64,000 bases of DNA, from contig JAMYGW020000008.1 in NCBI GenBank assembly GCA_025617375.2, positions 372,001 through 436,000 of the forward strand, in the 5' to 3' direction. The stretch comes from Acarospora socialis. Taxonomy: Eukaryota > Ascomycota > Lecanoromycetes > Acarosporales > Acarosporaceae. A program made the translations under genes and the position numbers. The notes beneath the pieces are model-generated. The model did not search any database. It had not been told where the DNA came from and saw only the letters and a list, made by a program, of their open reading frames with translations. This document shows, one piece after another, positions 39,111-49,377 of this stretch. Position 1 is the first letter of the stretch. Each line of letters begins with the position of its first letter.

Positions 39111-39539
39111 AAAAGCAATTGAATTTTGTACAGAGCTTTTATCAGATTAACTCTTCATTGATGATGATCTTTATGATGACAGTGATCAAAAGAACAACAA
39201 TAACTTCAGACTTTTCAACAGTGATCAAGATGAAAACATTGATTCTAAACTTTACAACAGTGATTAAGATCAAAATCTGAACACTGAAGTGATATATTTG
39301 AGCATTATAAATATTACAAATTATGCAACATTAAGACACACAATCTTCAACAATAACTATAGTCATGAATCAATAAACATCAATTTAAAAAAAAAGCACA
39401 GAGCTTCTTCATCAAATATGTTATCTGCAGCAATTGATGTCTCAATTATTAGCTTTATCTTCAATGACTTTACTATTATCAGTTTCATTGTTCAAAACAT
39501 CAGCTTCAACAACTTTGTTTAGAGCATCTTTACTGTAAT

Positions 39540-39800
39540 TTGCCTTTAGGTGTTTGCCCCTTTGAGTTTGGCGGGTCGTCCCTTTCGGAAACAGCGGCTC
39601 GCCACTCCAACATCTGACTCCCTCAACATATAAAGAGCCTCTGACCTCTCACTGTTTTTGCATTCTTCTTCATTCTCACTTTTCTTCTTCCCTCACCCCT
39701 CACTTTCCTGCGGGCCCCAGTTGGTGCGCCATCTTTCGATGGCTTGTGCCAGGATGAGCCATTCTTTCCCTGCAGCGTCTGCCTGTTGCACTTTTTGTGT
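39540..39800 (+). promoter_or_regulatory. CpG-retaining, promoter-like patch at a compositional boundary
   Basis: CG, CC and GG reappear abruptly at about 39,540 after 13 kb almost without them (for example GCGGGTCGTCCC and GCGGGCCCC). A TATAAA box lies at 39,629-39,634, followed by a long pyrimidine-rich tract ending near 39,710, the usual layout of a strong fungal RNA polymerase II start region. CpG then declines over the next few hundred bases. It could be the promoter of the decayed gene to its right, or the 5' end of a younger inserted element. Confidence 0.45.
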
Positions 39801-41099
39801 GCTTTGTTGACCCATCTCTGCGCTGGTGCTCTTCTCAGCTGATGAGTCTGCCTTGACTCTGCTTGCCATCAGTTTCTGTGACCTGCTACTAACTTCTATT
39901 CTCTCAGAGACTTAGTTGATTCTTCTACACAGTCACTATGTATTACTATGAGCTTCTGCCTTGTCACTTTCTCCTGGTCTCTTGATCTTCATCATTGATT
40001 CACTACAATCTCATTGTATCCAGACTGTCACAATAGAATCACCATGTTACAATTTTCAGAGTTTTCCTGCCATGCTAGGCACCAACTGATTGACAAACCT
40101 CAATTACCTCAGCCTCCCTCTCAGCTGATCTGAGCTTGTGACTGATGTTGCAGGTGAATCATGATCTTCTTCATTGATTCAATGACACAACTTCACTTTG
40201 TCTGCTGTTGCTTCCAGACCCTGTTTGCTAGAGATGTAAATATTGGTGAATTCAGTGCTTGAAATGTTGAAAGAGACAGTGCTGTTGCAGTGGTGAAGAA
40301 ACAGCATGAATGAGGTGAGTTGATCAGAAAATGCCTCATATCAGCAATAGAATTCTGGTGTCGCCTTCTGAGTAGTGAATGATGTGGACAACATGTCAGC
40401 TTCTCATTTTAATCTTTCTCTCTTGACCTTGCCCACACTTGTGCATGACTGATCAAAGTTGATTCATGATGCAGCAGCTGATTTCAGGATAACCTGGTGG
40501 GTCTGAAATTCTGTGTGCTGTCTTTGCATTGCAACATCATCTCAGTTGAGATGATGGCAGAGAAGAGAAGAAATAAGAAAAAGTGCAACTTGATGGCTGA
40601 AGGGAGCTGTGCCTTCTCAGAATGCATATGAAACATCACATGAACTATCTTTGTTCTTGGTGAAGGGAGTTCTGCTCCTGTCATTGAGAAAATGAGATGT
40701 CATGAGCTGTGCAATGATGCAGAAGAACAAGAATGAAAGCTGAAATATGAGTGGTGTTGTGATTCTTGAACAAGGTCAGTGATGTGTAAGCTGGCCCTTC
40801 TGTGAACCATGTAGTAGTCACTCAGCTGAGATTGATGATGGCTGTGACACAGATTTCTGTGTTGCAACATCTTGTACAGCAAAGATTTTGACATCAGCAG
40901 CAGTTTTTTGAGACAGGTGAAAAGAAGTTGTTGAATTGCAAGAGAAAAGAGATACTGATGTGCATATAAATTCTCTGCTCTTTCATGAGATCTGTTATCT
41001 TTATGGAGCACATTGAACTTCATTTTGTTGTCAATCTTGATTGTGGCTTTGATATTCACCATGATATCTCTCAACAATGCTATTCTTTGAGTTCCTTCT

Positions 41100-42950
41100 G
41101 CACCAAGTCATTCTTTGCACAGCAAAAAGACTTGTTCTTTCTTCAATGTTCAAACAGTCTCATTGAACACTATCTCTCTACAAAATGACTTCATGACTTT
41201 GATCATCATGACAATGTCAATAGAGTCTGTAGACATGTTGAGTATATCTGACTCAGAATCAAAGAGACACTCCTCATTTGTGCACAAAATATCTTCTACT
41301 GACTTTGATTCACTGTTAAAGATGAGAAATACTGAAAATGCAGGTAGATTCAGATGTCATTATTCAAATGAAAATGATTGCATCTAATAGCTTTCAGATA
41401 ACAAGATCACATCTGAGAATGCTGATGATGACAGCAAATTTCTCAATCTTAATAAGTTACTTTCAACCTCACAATGAAGAGAACAAAGAGCTCAGTAGAA
41501 AAGAACCTTCTTCAATGTCAATTTCTCTTTGAAGTGCACATCTGAGCAATTTGATCACCAAACTCACAGTGACAATTCATCAGACTCTGACCAGTCAGTG
41601 ATCAGTGACAGTCAGAGTAGATGCAAGAAGATTGACAGATCAAGCACAGATGAGTAGCTGACAATTTGTAGGTTGAGTGATTGTGATTGATGATGATAAA
41701 ATCTCAACAATGTTTGGTAATATCAAACACAAGAACAGTTAAGTCAGCAGCTTTGACCAAAACTTCATTACAATGACCTCACTTCATGACCATGAAGAAG
41801 AAATAAAGAAGATGAAATATAATCATGACTTTGACCAGAGACTTTCAATCTGTCTTGATCAATCAGAATTTGTAATCTTATCAAACTTGATCAGTTCAAA
41901 CAATGACAGTGGTTCTATGTCAGATTCATCATACTCAAACAGTGATGCACTCAATGTTTTGAAGAAGCAGAAGAAGTGAGAGAAATGACAGAATTGTTGT
42001 TGAAGTTTCATCTTTAATGATCAGTTACTTTTCATGAAGAAAACTGCAACCCTCACTGACATCAAACTCAATGAACTTGATCATGACATAACCAGCTGCA
42101 GTCATATTGACAAAATTGAGAAAGACAGATGATCACTGATCAAGAGATGATGAAAGTCTTTCTTCATCACTCACAGTGATACAATCTGCAGTCATAGAGT
42201 CTCTTCTATCAGCTTCAAACAATTTTGTGATTCAAAGATCTGTATGATGAGCAGTTCAGGTAAGTACAGAAATGTTTTTGACTAGAACTTAACACATGCT
42301 AACAATTTTCAGATTATCTGATTGAGATTGAAGATGAAACTGACAATCTCATCAAGATTGAAAGTCATTTCACCAATCTAAATGTCACTGAGTTCAACAC
42401 TGAGAAAGTCACAGAAAGCAACAAAGCTTCATTAACATCAACATCATTGAGATCTGAGACCTCATCTCATCATTCTTACTGCACAACTTTGTTGCTTAAT
42501 CAGTCTGTTCAAAGTCATAGCAGGCTAATTGATGGTTCAGATGAGCACAATAACATTTTATTTGACATGAATGAAACTCTGTCAAATCACAACATGAGCT
42601 GTCAGAACAGAGACAATCTGATACAAAAGACTGATTGTTCAGAGTCAATCTTTGATGATTTGCTTCACAATGAAAGCTGACATTGCAGTGAAACTGTATG
42701 AAAGTTCACACACCTTGTTGACCACAAGATTGAGGATGATGAAAGAAAATATGTGAAGATTCAGTGAGAACTCACATGAAAGTCTCTTCATGAACTTAGT
42801 GATGAAAAAAAGACATTCAATGCTTATCAGAAGAGATAGTCTGATCAAGTATGAGTTGAGATGCAATGTTGTCAGCATCAATCAAAACAAAGAAAGTCTG
42901 ATCAGCAGAAGAAGAGTCAGTGATTATAGAAATTGTTATGTGAATATGAT
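41100..42950 (+). pseudogene. Unidentified intron-bearing gene fossil
   Basis: Several plus-strand frames with normal amino-acid composition lie in order here (41,115-41,387, 41,773-41,979, 42,447-42,680). They are Ser/Asp/Glu-rich, with basic patches such as LKKQKK. A well-formed fungal intron is visible at 42,260-42,312: GTAAGT donor, GCTAAC branch, TTTTCAG acceptor, 53 bp. It therefore descends from a spliced protein-coding gene, not from raw repeat. The family was not recognised. The patch at 39,540-39,800 could have been its promoter; the DNA between (39.8-41.1 kb) is CpG-depleted and unassigned. Confidence 0.4.
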
Positions 42951-44100
42951 GACTGATCACAGTTGAAGATACTATATAGAGTGTTGTATATTACTGAATG
43001 AATGTTTGAGTGATGTGATAGAACAAATTCTTCTAAGCTAAGAAGGTCTTGTATTCTTGTATTAATACTCACTGTTCATTGAAGATTTGTTTGACTCATC
43101 TCTTGAACTTTGTCATATTATTTTTCACTGCATTTCAGTCATGTTTGCTCATCCTGACCTGTCAATGACAGAGATTTCTCAATAATGAGCTTCTTTTTCT
43201 TCTTTGAAAAAGACAATTGAAACTCTTTATACACTTGTTCTTTCTTCTTTACAACAGTTTCCCAATCTTCTATACTGTGACAGCATGTATTTTAACTCAG
43301 TCTGCAGCAAGAGTGTTTGAGTCAAGAGATATTGACTTATCTCAACTCAGTTTTCATTCTCTCAGAGAGGTTTCTCCTGAAGTGATGACACCATTGTGTT
43401 TAATAAGATGATTATGATATCAGTAAATGTGAAATGATTGTATTCAGAATTGTAAAAATTATCAACACTTAGTATCTACAAGAAAAACATGTTTGTGAAA
43501 TGAAATTACAAACATTTGTGCTTCACAGATGAGACAAAAGATCATCTTTTCAACTAAAGATTGATCTGTATTGACATTGATTCTTGTCTTCTCATTATCT
43601 ATCAATAAAGATATTCATGAAAATCTTCTTCAGTATCATGATGACTGAGATTGTTATTAAAAGAGACTTGATCAATATCAAAAGCATCATTCACCAAAGA
43701 AACATCTTCTGCTCTGCCTAAACCTCTTTTAGTCAATCTGTTGAGTGAGACTGCATGTGACATGAGAAATTGTTGATTGCACAGCACCTATGTGAATGGT
43801 TTGTGTGCAGGTGAGAAGGCACCCAACTTATGATGGTCTTGGTGCTGTTTTAAGTGGTCTTCTTACTTGTTATTTTGAGTCTCTGAAATGCAAAATCCAT
43901 CTAATGATATTGATCAGTAATTTTCTAAATGAGTTGATGACTGCAATAGACATTCAATGTTTTTTCCAAATTCTGAAGAATGTATCTAGATATATTCAAG
44001 ATTCATTCTCATAGTGAATGGTTTGCTCAATAGTGGTGAAAGAAATCATATATTATACATTATAAATTCTGATTATCTTGCAATCACAATTGCCAGTGCC
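42951..44100. other. CpG-depleted DNA, nothing identified
   Basis: Short open frames occur on both strands (for example 43,796-44,014 plus), without recognisable motifs. No terminal repeats were seen. Confidence 0.35.
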
Positions 44101-44120
44101 ATTCTATAATGATACACTCA

Positions 44121-44384
44121 TCAATTCAAATCACTGAATTCACTTTCACTCTCACTATCATCACTCTTCTCAATTATCTCTGCCATCTTCTTTCTCACCT
44201 TAACTTCACTCACTGCAACCTTCTTACCAATCACCATCTCATTCAATGCTGTCTCAATTTTCTTGCTCTCACTCTTTCTTTCATCAACCACAACACTCAC
44301 TTTCTCCCCTTTCCTCACCACAGCAAGTATATCCTCTGAACTCTCACTGTTGATACTAAATGCCTTGTCATTCAAATTCTTCAT
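44121..44384 (-). pseudogene. Small acidic/basic open frame, unidentified
   Basis: An 87-codon minus-strand frame with alternating basic and acidic blocks and an acidic C-terminus (DDSESESEFSDLN). It lies just downstream of the GTPase fossil on the same strand and could be a remnant of that gene's tail or of a separate gene. No family was recognised. CG is absent, so it has been mutated. Confidence 0.25.
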
Positions 44385-44501
44385 GTTCTGAACCTTGTTA
44401 GTTCATAGTCACAAAGGGTTTTTGCCTTGCAGGTAACTGGCATATTTAGTGTGATTCTTGAAGTTCTCTTTCAACTGATGTTTAGTGTGCTTCTCATTTC
44501 T

Positions 44502-45722
44502 TCATTGTCCACACACAGCCTTCTCAAACATGGGTTCCAGCGCAAATGCCAATGCGCCTGGGCCGAGCGTGAGGACTGTGGCGACAATGGTGCCACCAAC
44601 AATAGTGGTGTGCATAACCCAGCGGCCAGAACACTGGAGGGCGATCTGGCAGTGGAGCTTCTTGTGCTTCTGCTTGAATTCTTCAAATAAAGTCTCATTG
44701 TACTTCTGGGTCAGGAGTTGCTGGGCATCTTGGACTTTAGCCAATTCTTGCTCTGTCTGGGTGAGTTTCTTGAGGTTATTCATGATGAATTTTCCCTGCT
44801 TCGGTCTCACCCAGGGCAAGTTTGGGACCCTTGGGGTTGACCATCTGGCTGGAAATTTTCGGGGTGAATTTGTTTTCGAGGTAGAAGTGAATGATTGAAA
44901 GGGCAGTGGCTTTGATCTTGAAGTTGAAGCGCGCCATGGCTGCGCTGTGGTGGATGTCTTGGTTTTTGTTTTGCAGCATAAAGCTGAAGTATTTCTCTTG
45001 GCTGTGGAGGGTCTCTTCGCGAATGTTTTCTTCATTGGGGTTGCTACAGCCCCATTTGGTGGTGACAAGGGTGCAATTGTTAAACTTTTCACCGCCAATC
45101 ATGTTTTCTAGCATGCGGATGTTACGCTGCCCGACTTCTCCAACTTTGCCTTTGATAATGTTGTGAAGGTAGAGCACTCCTGCCAAGCACTTCTTGAGTT
45201 TGTAGTTTGTGTTCATGTAGTCTGTGACCTTGAACAAGACCTCTGCATCCATCATACTTCTGTTGTTGAAGTCTGAAGAGTCAATGAGGTGGATTTCATA
45301 CAGTTTTTCTCTGTACTGATAGAATAGAACATAATTCTGGACTTCTTGCATTACTAGAATCAATTAGTCAAGAGATTGAGAGCTCAGATCAGGTGATTTT
45401 ACCTTCATCTAGTTTTGCTGCTTCACTGATTGGAATGTCTTTGTTGTCTTGAATGAGATTATGAATTAGTATTGCATATCAAAGATCAAATAGGATGTCT
45501 GCAATGCTAGTCAAACAATTTCAAACTGTTGAGACATATACTGGAAAATAGGGAGAAATTGCCCAAGAAATACTTACTCATAAGTACTGAAATGAATGTG
45601 CTTTTTTCAGCACCTGTCAGTCTCATGACAAGTATGTACAGTCTTTGAGGCTTTAGGCCTGCACTTGGGGTGTGCAGTGTTTTTTGCAATTTGTGGTTGG
45701 GCACCATTCTTGCAAACTTCAA
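44502..45722 (-). pseudogene. Broken AIG1/GIMAP-like P-loop GTPase gene
   Basis: Host-type GTPase of the large fungal AIG1-like group. Minus-strand pieces in order: a degraded P-loop MRLTGAEKST at 45,597-45,623, where the family has G-x4-GKS/T; a G3 region IHLIDSSDF followed by FNNRSMMDAEVLFKVTDY, where the family has DTPGF; LAGVLYLHNI; and a G4-like LVTTKW. A charged coiled-coil-like segment and a C-terminal Gly/Ala/Val-rich hydrophobic stretch (GGTIVATVLTLGPGALAF) that could be membrane-inserted follow. Introns probably separate the P-loop exon from the G3 exon. The reading frame shifts by one base near 44,790, and the P-loop has two glycine replacements explicable by G-to-A change. The part 44,530-45,120 still holds many CpG sites, so decay is uneven along the gene. 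Confidence 0.7.
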
Positions 45723-45849
45723 GATTGATGACCTCTTGAGTGAAGAAGAGAAACAATAAAATGAATTGCTGAATGATCTGTGTTTTTCTTGAGCAAAGAA
45801 AAAGAACAGAACAAAGATGCTGATTTTTTGTGAGGGGAATCTGCATAGT

Positions 45850-46961
45850 ACTTATGAAAATTGTAGCTCAACAAACAACAAACAAGACTGTGAACAGACT
45901 CAAAATAGAAGGTAAGAATATACAAGACTCACAATGAAGAGATCTAGATCACTATAACTGCATCTGAATCTTCAGTACATCTGAGACTCATTGATCTGAA
46001 AATATGGGCTTAGTGTGGGCAGGTTCATGTGGGTGAGAATCTTTGATATAATATTAATAATTTCTTGAATCTGTGTCAGCACTTCTGACATGCATATCTT
46101 TCATTCATGCTTTTGACTGAGTGATGACACCACAATTGTGCACAAAGATGCATTTGCAGCTTGAACTTGACATGAAGCTCATATCAGGCTGAAGTAGTGA
46201 GACAGTGCAAAAGACATTTCTCATGATGTCTTTAATCTTGCTTGAGGAGCATTCTGATCATCATAATGCTGGTGTGACTCAGTTGCTGGTTGCTCATCTC
46301 AATGTTCTTTGATGGTATCACAATAGGTAATGCAAGGTGACATTTTGTGCATTGTACACATTACTTAGATCTAGAGCTAAGAGCTTAGGTGGCTATGCTT
46401 TCTTTATCTCAATTGCAAATGAAGTTTTAGTCTTAGAGTTCAAATTGTTGTTATTGATCAGCTACCATATCTAAAAAAACAAGCAAAGATAGTCTAGAAA
46501 GCAGACTCAGTGAAGAAATCTCTTCAAGTTCACTAGATTCTTAGTAAATACAGCAGATTTTTAGCACACAAGAAACAGAAGACATACAGACATAGTTATA
46601 TGTCAAAATCCATATTAGAACCAGTATCAGATATTACTAGAAAATAAAAAAAGAAAATTGCTACTCATACACCTCTCTAGCTTGCATGTACACCTTCTTT
46701 AAGGTACAACTTCATTACATGTGCAAAAGCAACCTATTTTTATGATTTTTGACATTGTTTGAAAGACATCACTCAGCTCATCAAACTGAGCTATTTATGT
46801 ATGAAATATATTGAGTGCACTTGAAATATACAGCAGGTACAGTTCTGATGATTCAGATTTACATATTAATAAATTAAGATTTTAAGAATCTGCAATGTAC
46901 TGCAAAATCAAGAACATCAGATCATCAGTAAGTGACTTTTGTTTCTCACTGATGAGTCTGA
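45850..46961. other. CpG-depleted DNA, nothing identified
   Basis: No long open frame and no repeat boundary was recognised between the GTPase fossil and the LTR-like sequence that follows. CC and GG are present; CG is almost absent. Confidence 0.35.
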
Positions 46962-47330
46962 TGTTACATTCTTGACTGAAAGAGTTGCTTTCACCTGAAC
47001 TTTTCTGAGTATGGTCTAGAGCTAGAGGTTTGAGCTTATAGATATAATGACAGTATGCTCAGACACAGTGTAGTTGGTAAATCAGTAGCTGGGTTGAGTA
47101 GCTAAGTTGAACACAGTCAATTTCATACAGAAATTGACCCTTACTATATAGTAGACCTGCACGCCAGGCACACCTGAAATGTCACTGTTCTCATTGTGCT
47201 GTTGTGTTCTGAGCACACTGACATGTCTGACATGATGCTGTGCTCATCATATCATCATTTTCTATATCTCTGTATACATTCTCTGATGTACAGTGAGTCT
47301 GTTTTAATTTCTCTGAGTATGACTGTAACA
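46962..47330 (-). mobile_element. Divergent LTR-like sequence
   Basis: Begins TGTTACATT and ends GACTGTAACA, matching the TGTTA...TAACA ends of the 317-bp chromovirus LTRs. It shares scattered blocks with them in the same orientation (AGTTGAACACA, TCAATTTCATA, CTATATAG, GAGCACACTGACATG). It is longer (369 bp) and keeps one CpG. No target duplication was found, so it may be a solo LTR of a sister family. Confidence 0.45.
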
Positions 47331-47422
47331 AGAGTGTGAATAAATCTATGCTTTTTCATTAAAATAGCTTGAATCTTGACACCTAAACCCACCAGAAGAG
47401 TGAAGGTGGGTTGAGTTCAAAT

Positions 47423-47661
47423 TTCTATGAATGCAACTACCAATAGTTCTGTTGAACACTAAAATAAAATACTGACTTGTAACATAACTCTGTGTATACT
47501 CTAGATGCTGTGCAGTCATGATTTTAGGTGTGAACTTATCTATTCTTAACTGAATAACTTTTCTAACTTCAGTGCTCACAGCTGAGGTAATTTATGTATT
47601 TTATATAGATTTTCAAACATTTCTAGCGTTCAACAGAACTTTTGGTAGTTGTCTTCATAGG
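47423..47661. repeat. Inverted repeat (fold-back) with 42-bp arms
   Basis: Arm 1 at 47,423-47,464 (contains CAACTACCAATAGTTCTGTT) and arm 2 at 47,620-47,661 (its inverse, contains AACAGAACTTTTGGTAGTTG) are nearly complementary over about 42 bp. They flank 155 bp. The flanks are rich in GGGTTGAGT words. The layout suggests a small MITE or fold-back element, but no target duplication was established. Confidence 0.5.
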
Positions 47662-48523
47662 TGAACTTGACTCATTGAGTTTTGCATGGGTGAGTTGAGT
47701 TTCAAAATTCACTTTCAACCCAACCCAACAGTCACACTTAAACAGTTTAATGTTTTAATAAATCAAATATTTTAATATTTATTATTAAATGTTGTTGAAA
47801 TTGTGAGGCTCTTTGGCCAGATACTACAGCCCTATTTGATCTAGTGTCATTGAGTTGTTTCATATCACATGATGCTGCTTAGTCAGTCTACACAAGTTAT
47901 TTACTACTCTGTGTATTCTAGTTCTTAAGACACTTAAGACTTTCAATATCAAGCAATTAAGATGTTCACTTCAACAAATGTTAATTAAAAATTTAATGAA
48001 GTGTATTAACAACAATTATTTCAAATACCATAGTAAGTATTGTAACAACAGTTTAAACCTAAAAAGAGAACAGCAGAAAGTGAAGAATGACAAGAGACAG
48101 ACTAGTCAGATATGACATGTCTTACTGCAAGAAGTAATTCATCTGCACACATACTACAGAAATATAATAGATGAGCATTTTCATATCACTCATACACCAC
48201 AGCAGAGCTTCTGGTAGATATAAAATATTTTGATCTTTGTCTTTTTACTATTGATTTCTTTTTGCAATGTTCATTCTTTTCAAAACACAGAATGATGTAA
48301 CACAAGAAGCATGTAATGCATATGCTCAAGGTCTATCTGCAGAACTAGTAAGATTGACATCATGACAAGACTATCATAGCTACATCTTGCTATTGAATTG
48401 CCTAGAACTAGTATTACAATTCTGATTTAAAGTGTCACCTTTTAATTAAGACATGATTTGTCTGATCAAAACAGTTCATAGTCTTCTTGTTCTGACAACT
48501 CACTGTCTTGACTATATGTCAGA

Positions 48524-48840
48524 TGTTATGTTTCAACTGAGATTTCTCAGTTATAGAACTAGGGTTTGTGCTCTTTGATATAAAGGTTCAAAGGTTCTAG
48601 GTAAACAGTAGCTTTGTATTGTGTAACTAGATGAGTTGAACACAATTGATTTCATAAGAAAATCAATTCTACTATATAGAAATGAGCACACTGACATGCT
48701 TGATGCTCCAGTGTTCTGGTGTGTCCTCTGGCACATGCTCATGAGAAAATGTCTGGCATTTCATCATTTCATGCTTGAGACTACACTTCCTCAGACATAC
48801 TTCTCATCCCACTGTTTCTTTCTAGAGTATGGTTGTAACA
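48524..48840 (-). repeat. Left (3') LTR of the chromovirus
   Basis: 317 bp, TGTTATG to TGTAACA, same length as its partner. The inner neighbour is a pyrimidine-rich run on the plus strand, that is, a polypurine tract on the element strand. Confidence 0.93.
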
Positions 48841-49038
48841 CCATCTCTTTTCTCTCAGGCACTAGTCCTCTAGAGTTTATTTAAGTGAGAGTATATATCA
48901 GTGTCTGCTCATCATCTTTTGATGATGCATCTGAAATTCAAAAATTGACTTTGCCTTGCTGATACTATATTTTGTAAAGAAAATCCTGCACTTGTCTCTT
49001 GTGATTGTTGTCTAGACATCAGTCTCTCTTGTATCACA

Positions 49039-49377
49039 ATGTCTTCTGATTCTTCAGTGTTGTCTGACTTTTCTAAGTCTGCAAAGTGTGTTGAGTGTGT
49101 GCATCAAGATCATTTCTGCATTGATCTCTCTCTTGACTTTCTTGAGTCTGTTTGCTTCAAAACCAAAAATGAGCTCTCTCTGACTCTTGATGAGCAACTT
49201 TTCACACTTTTAACAAAAATTGCTAGATTGCAGAAAACCTTGAAACAGTCTGAAACTCAGATTGATACAAAAGCAAAGTGTCTTGCTGAAGAGCTTGCAA
49301 ATGATAATGATGAAACAGAGAATGAGAATTCTCAATCATTGTCACAACTCATTGACATGATGTCTTCATTCTTCTGA
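49039..49377 (+). CDS. Antisense accessory open frame inside the chromovirus
   Basis: A 112-codon frame beginning with ATG on the strand opposite to gag-pol, placed between the chromodomain end and the 3' LTR. The predicted product has a cysteine cluster (CVECVHQDHFC) and then a long charged helical stretch likely to form a coiled coil (LFTLLTKIARLQKTLKQSE). AT-rich TATA-like words lie upstream at about 48,878-48,898. It is open throughout, although the element around it is broken. From memory, small Cys-cluster proteins of this look are found in fungal repeats, but no function is known to me. Confidence 0.5.
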   Translation: MSSDSSVLSDFSKSAKCVECVHQDHFCIDLSLDFLESVCFKTKNELSLTLDEQLFTLLTKIARLQKTLKQSETQIDTKAKCLAEELANDNDETENENSQSLSQLIDMMSSFF

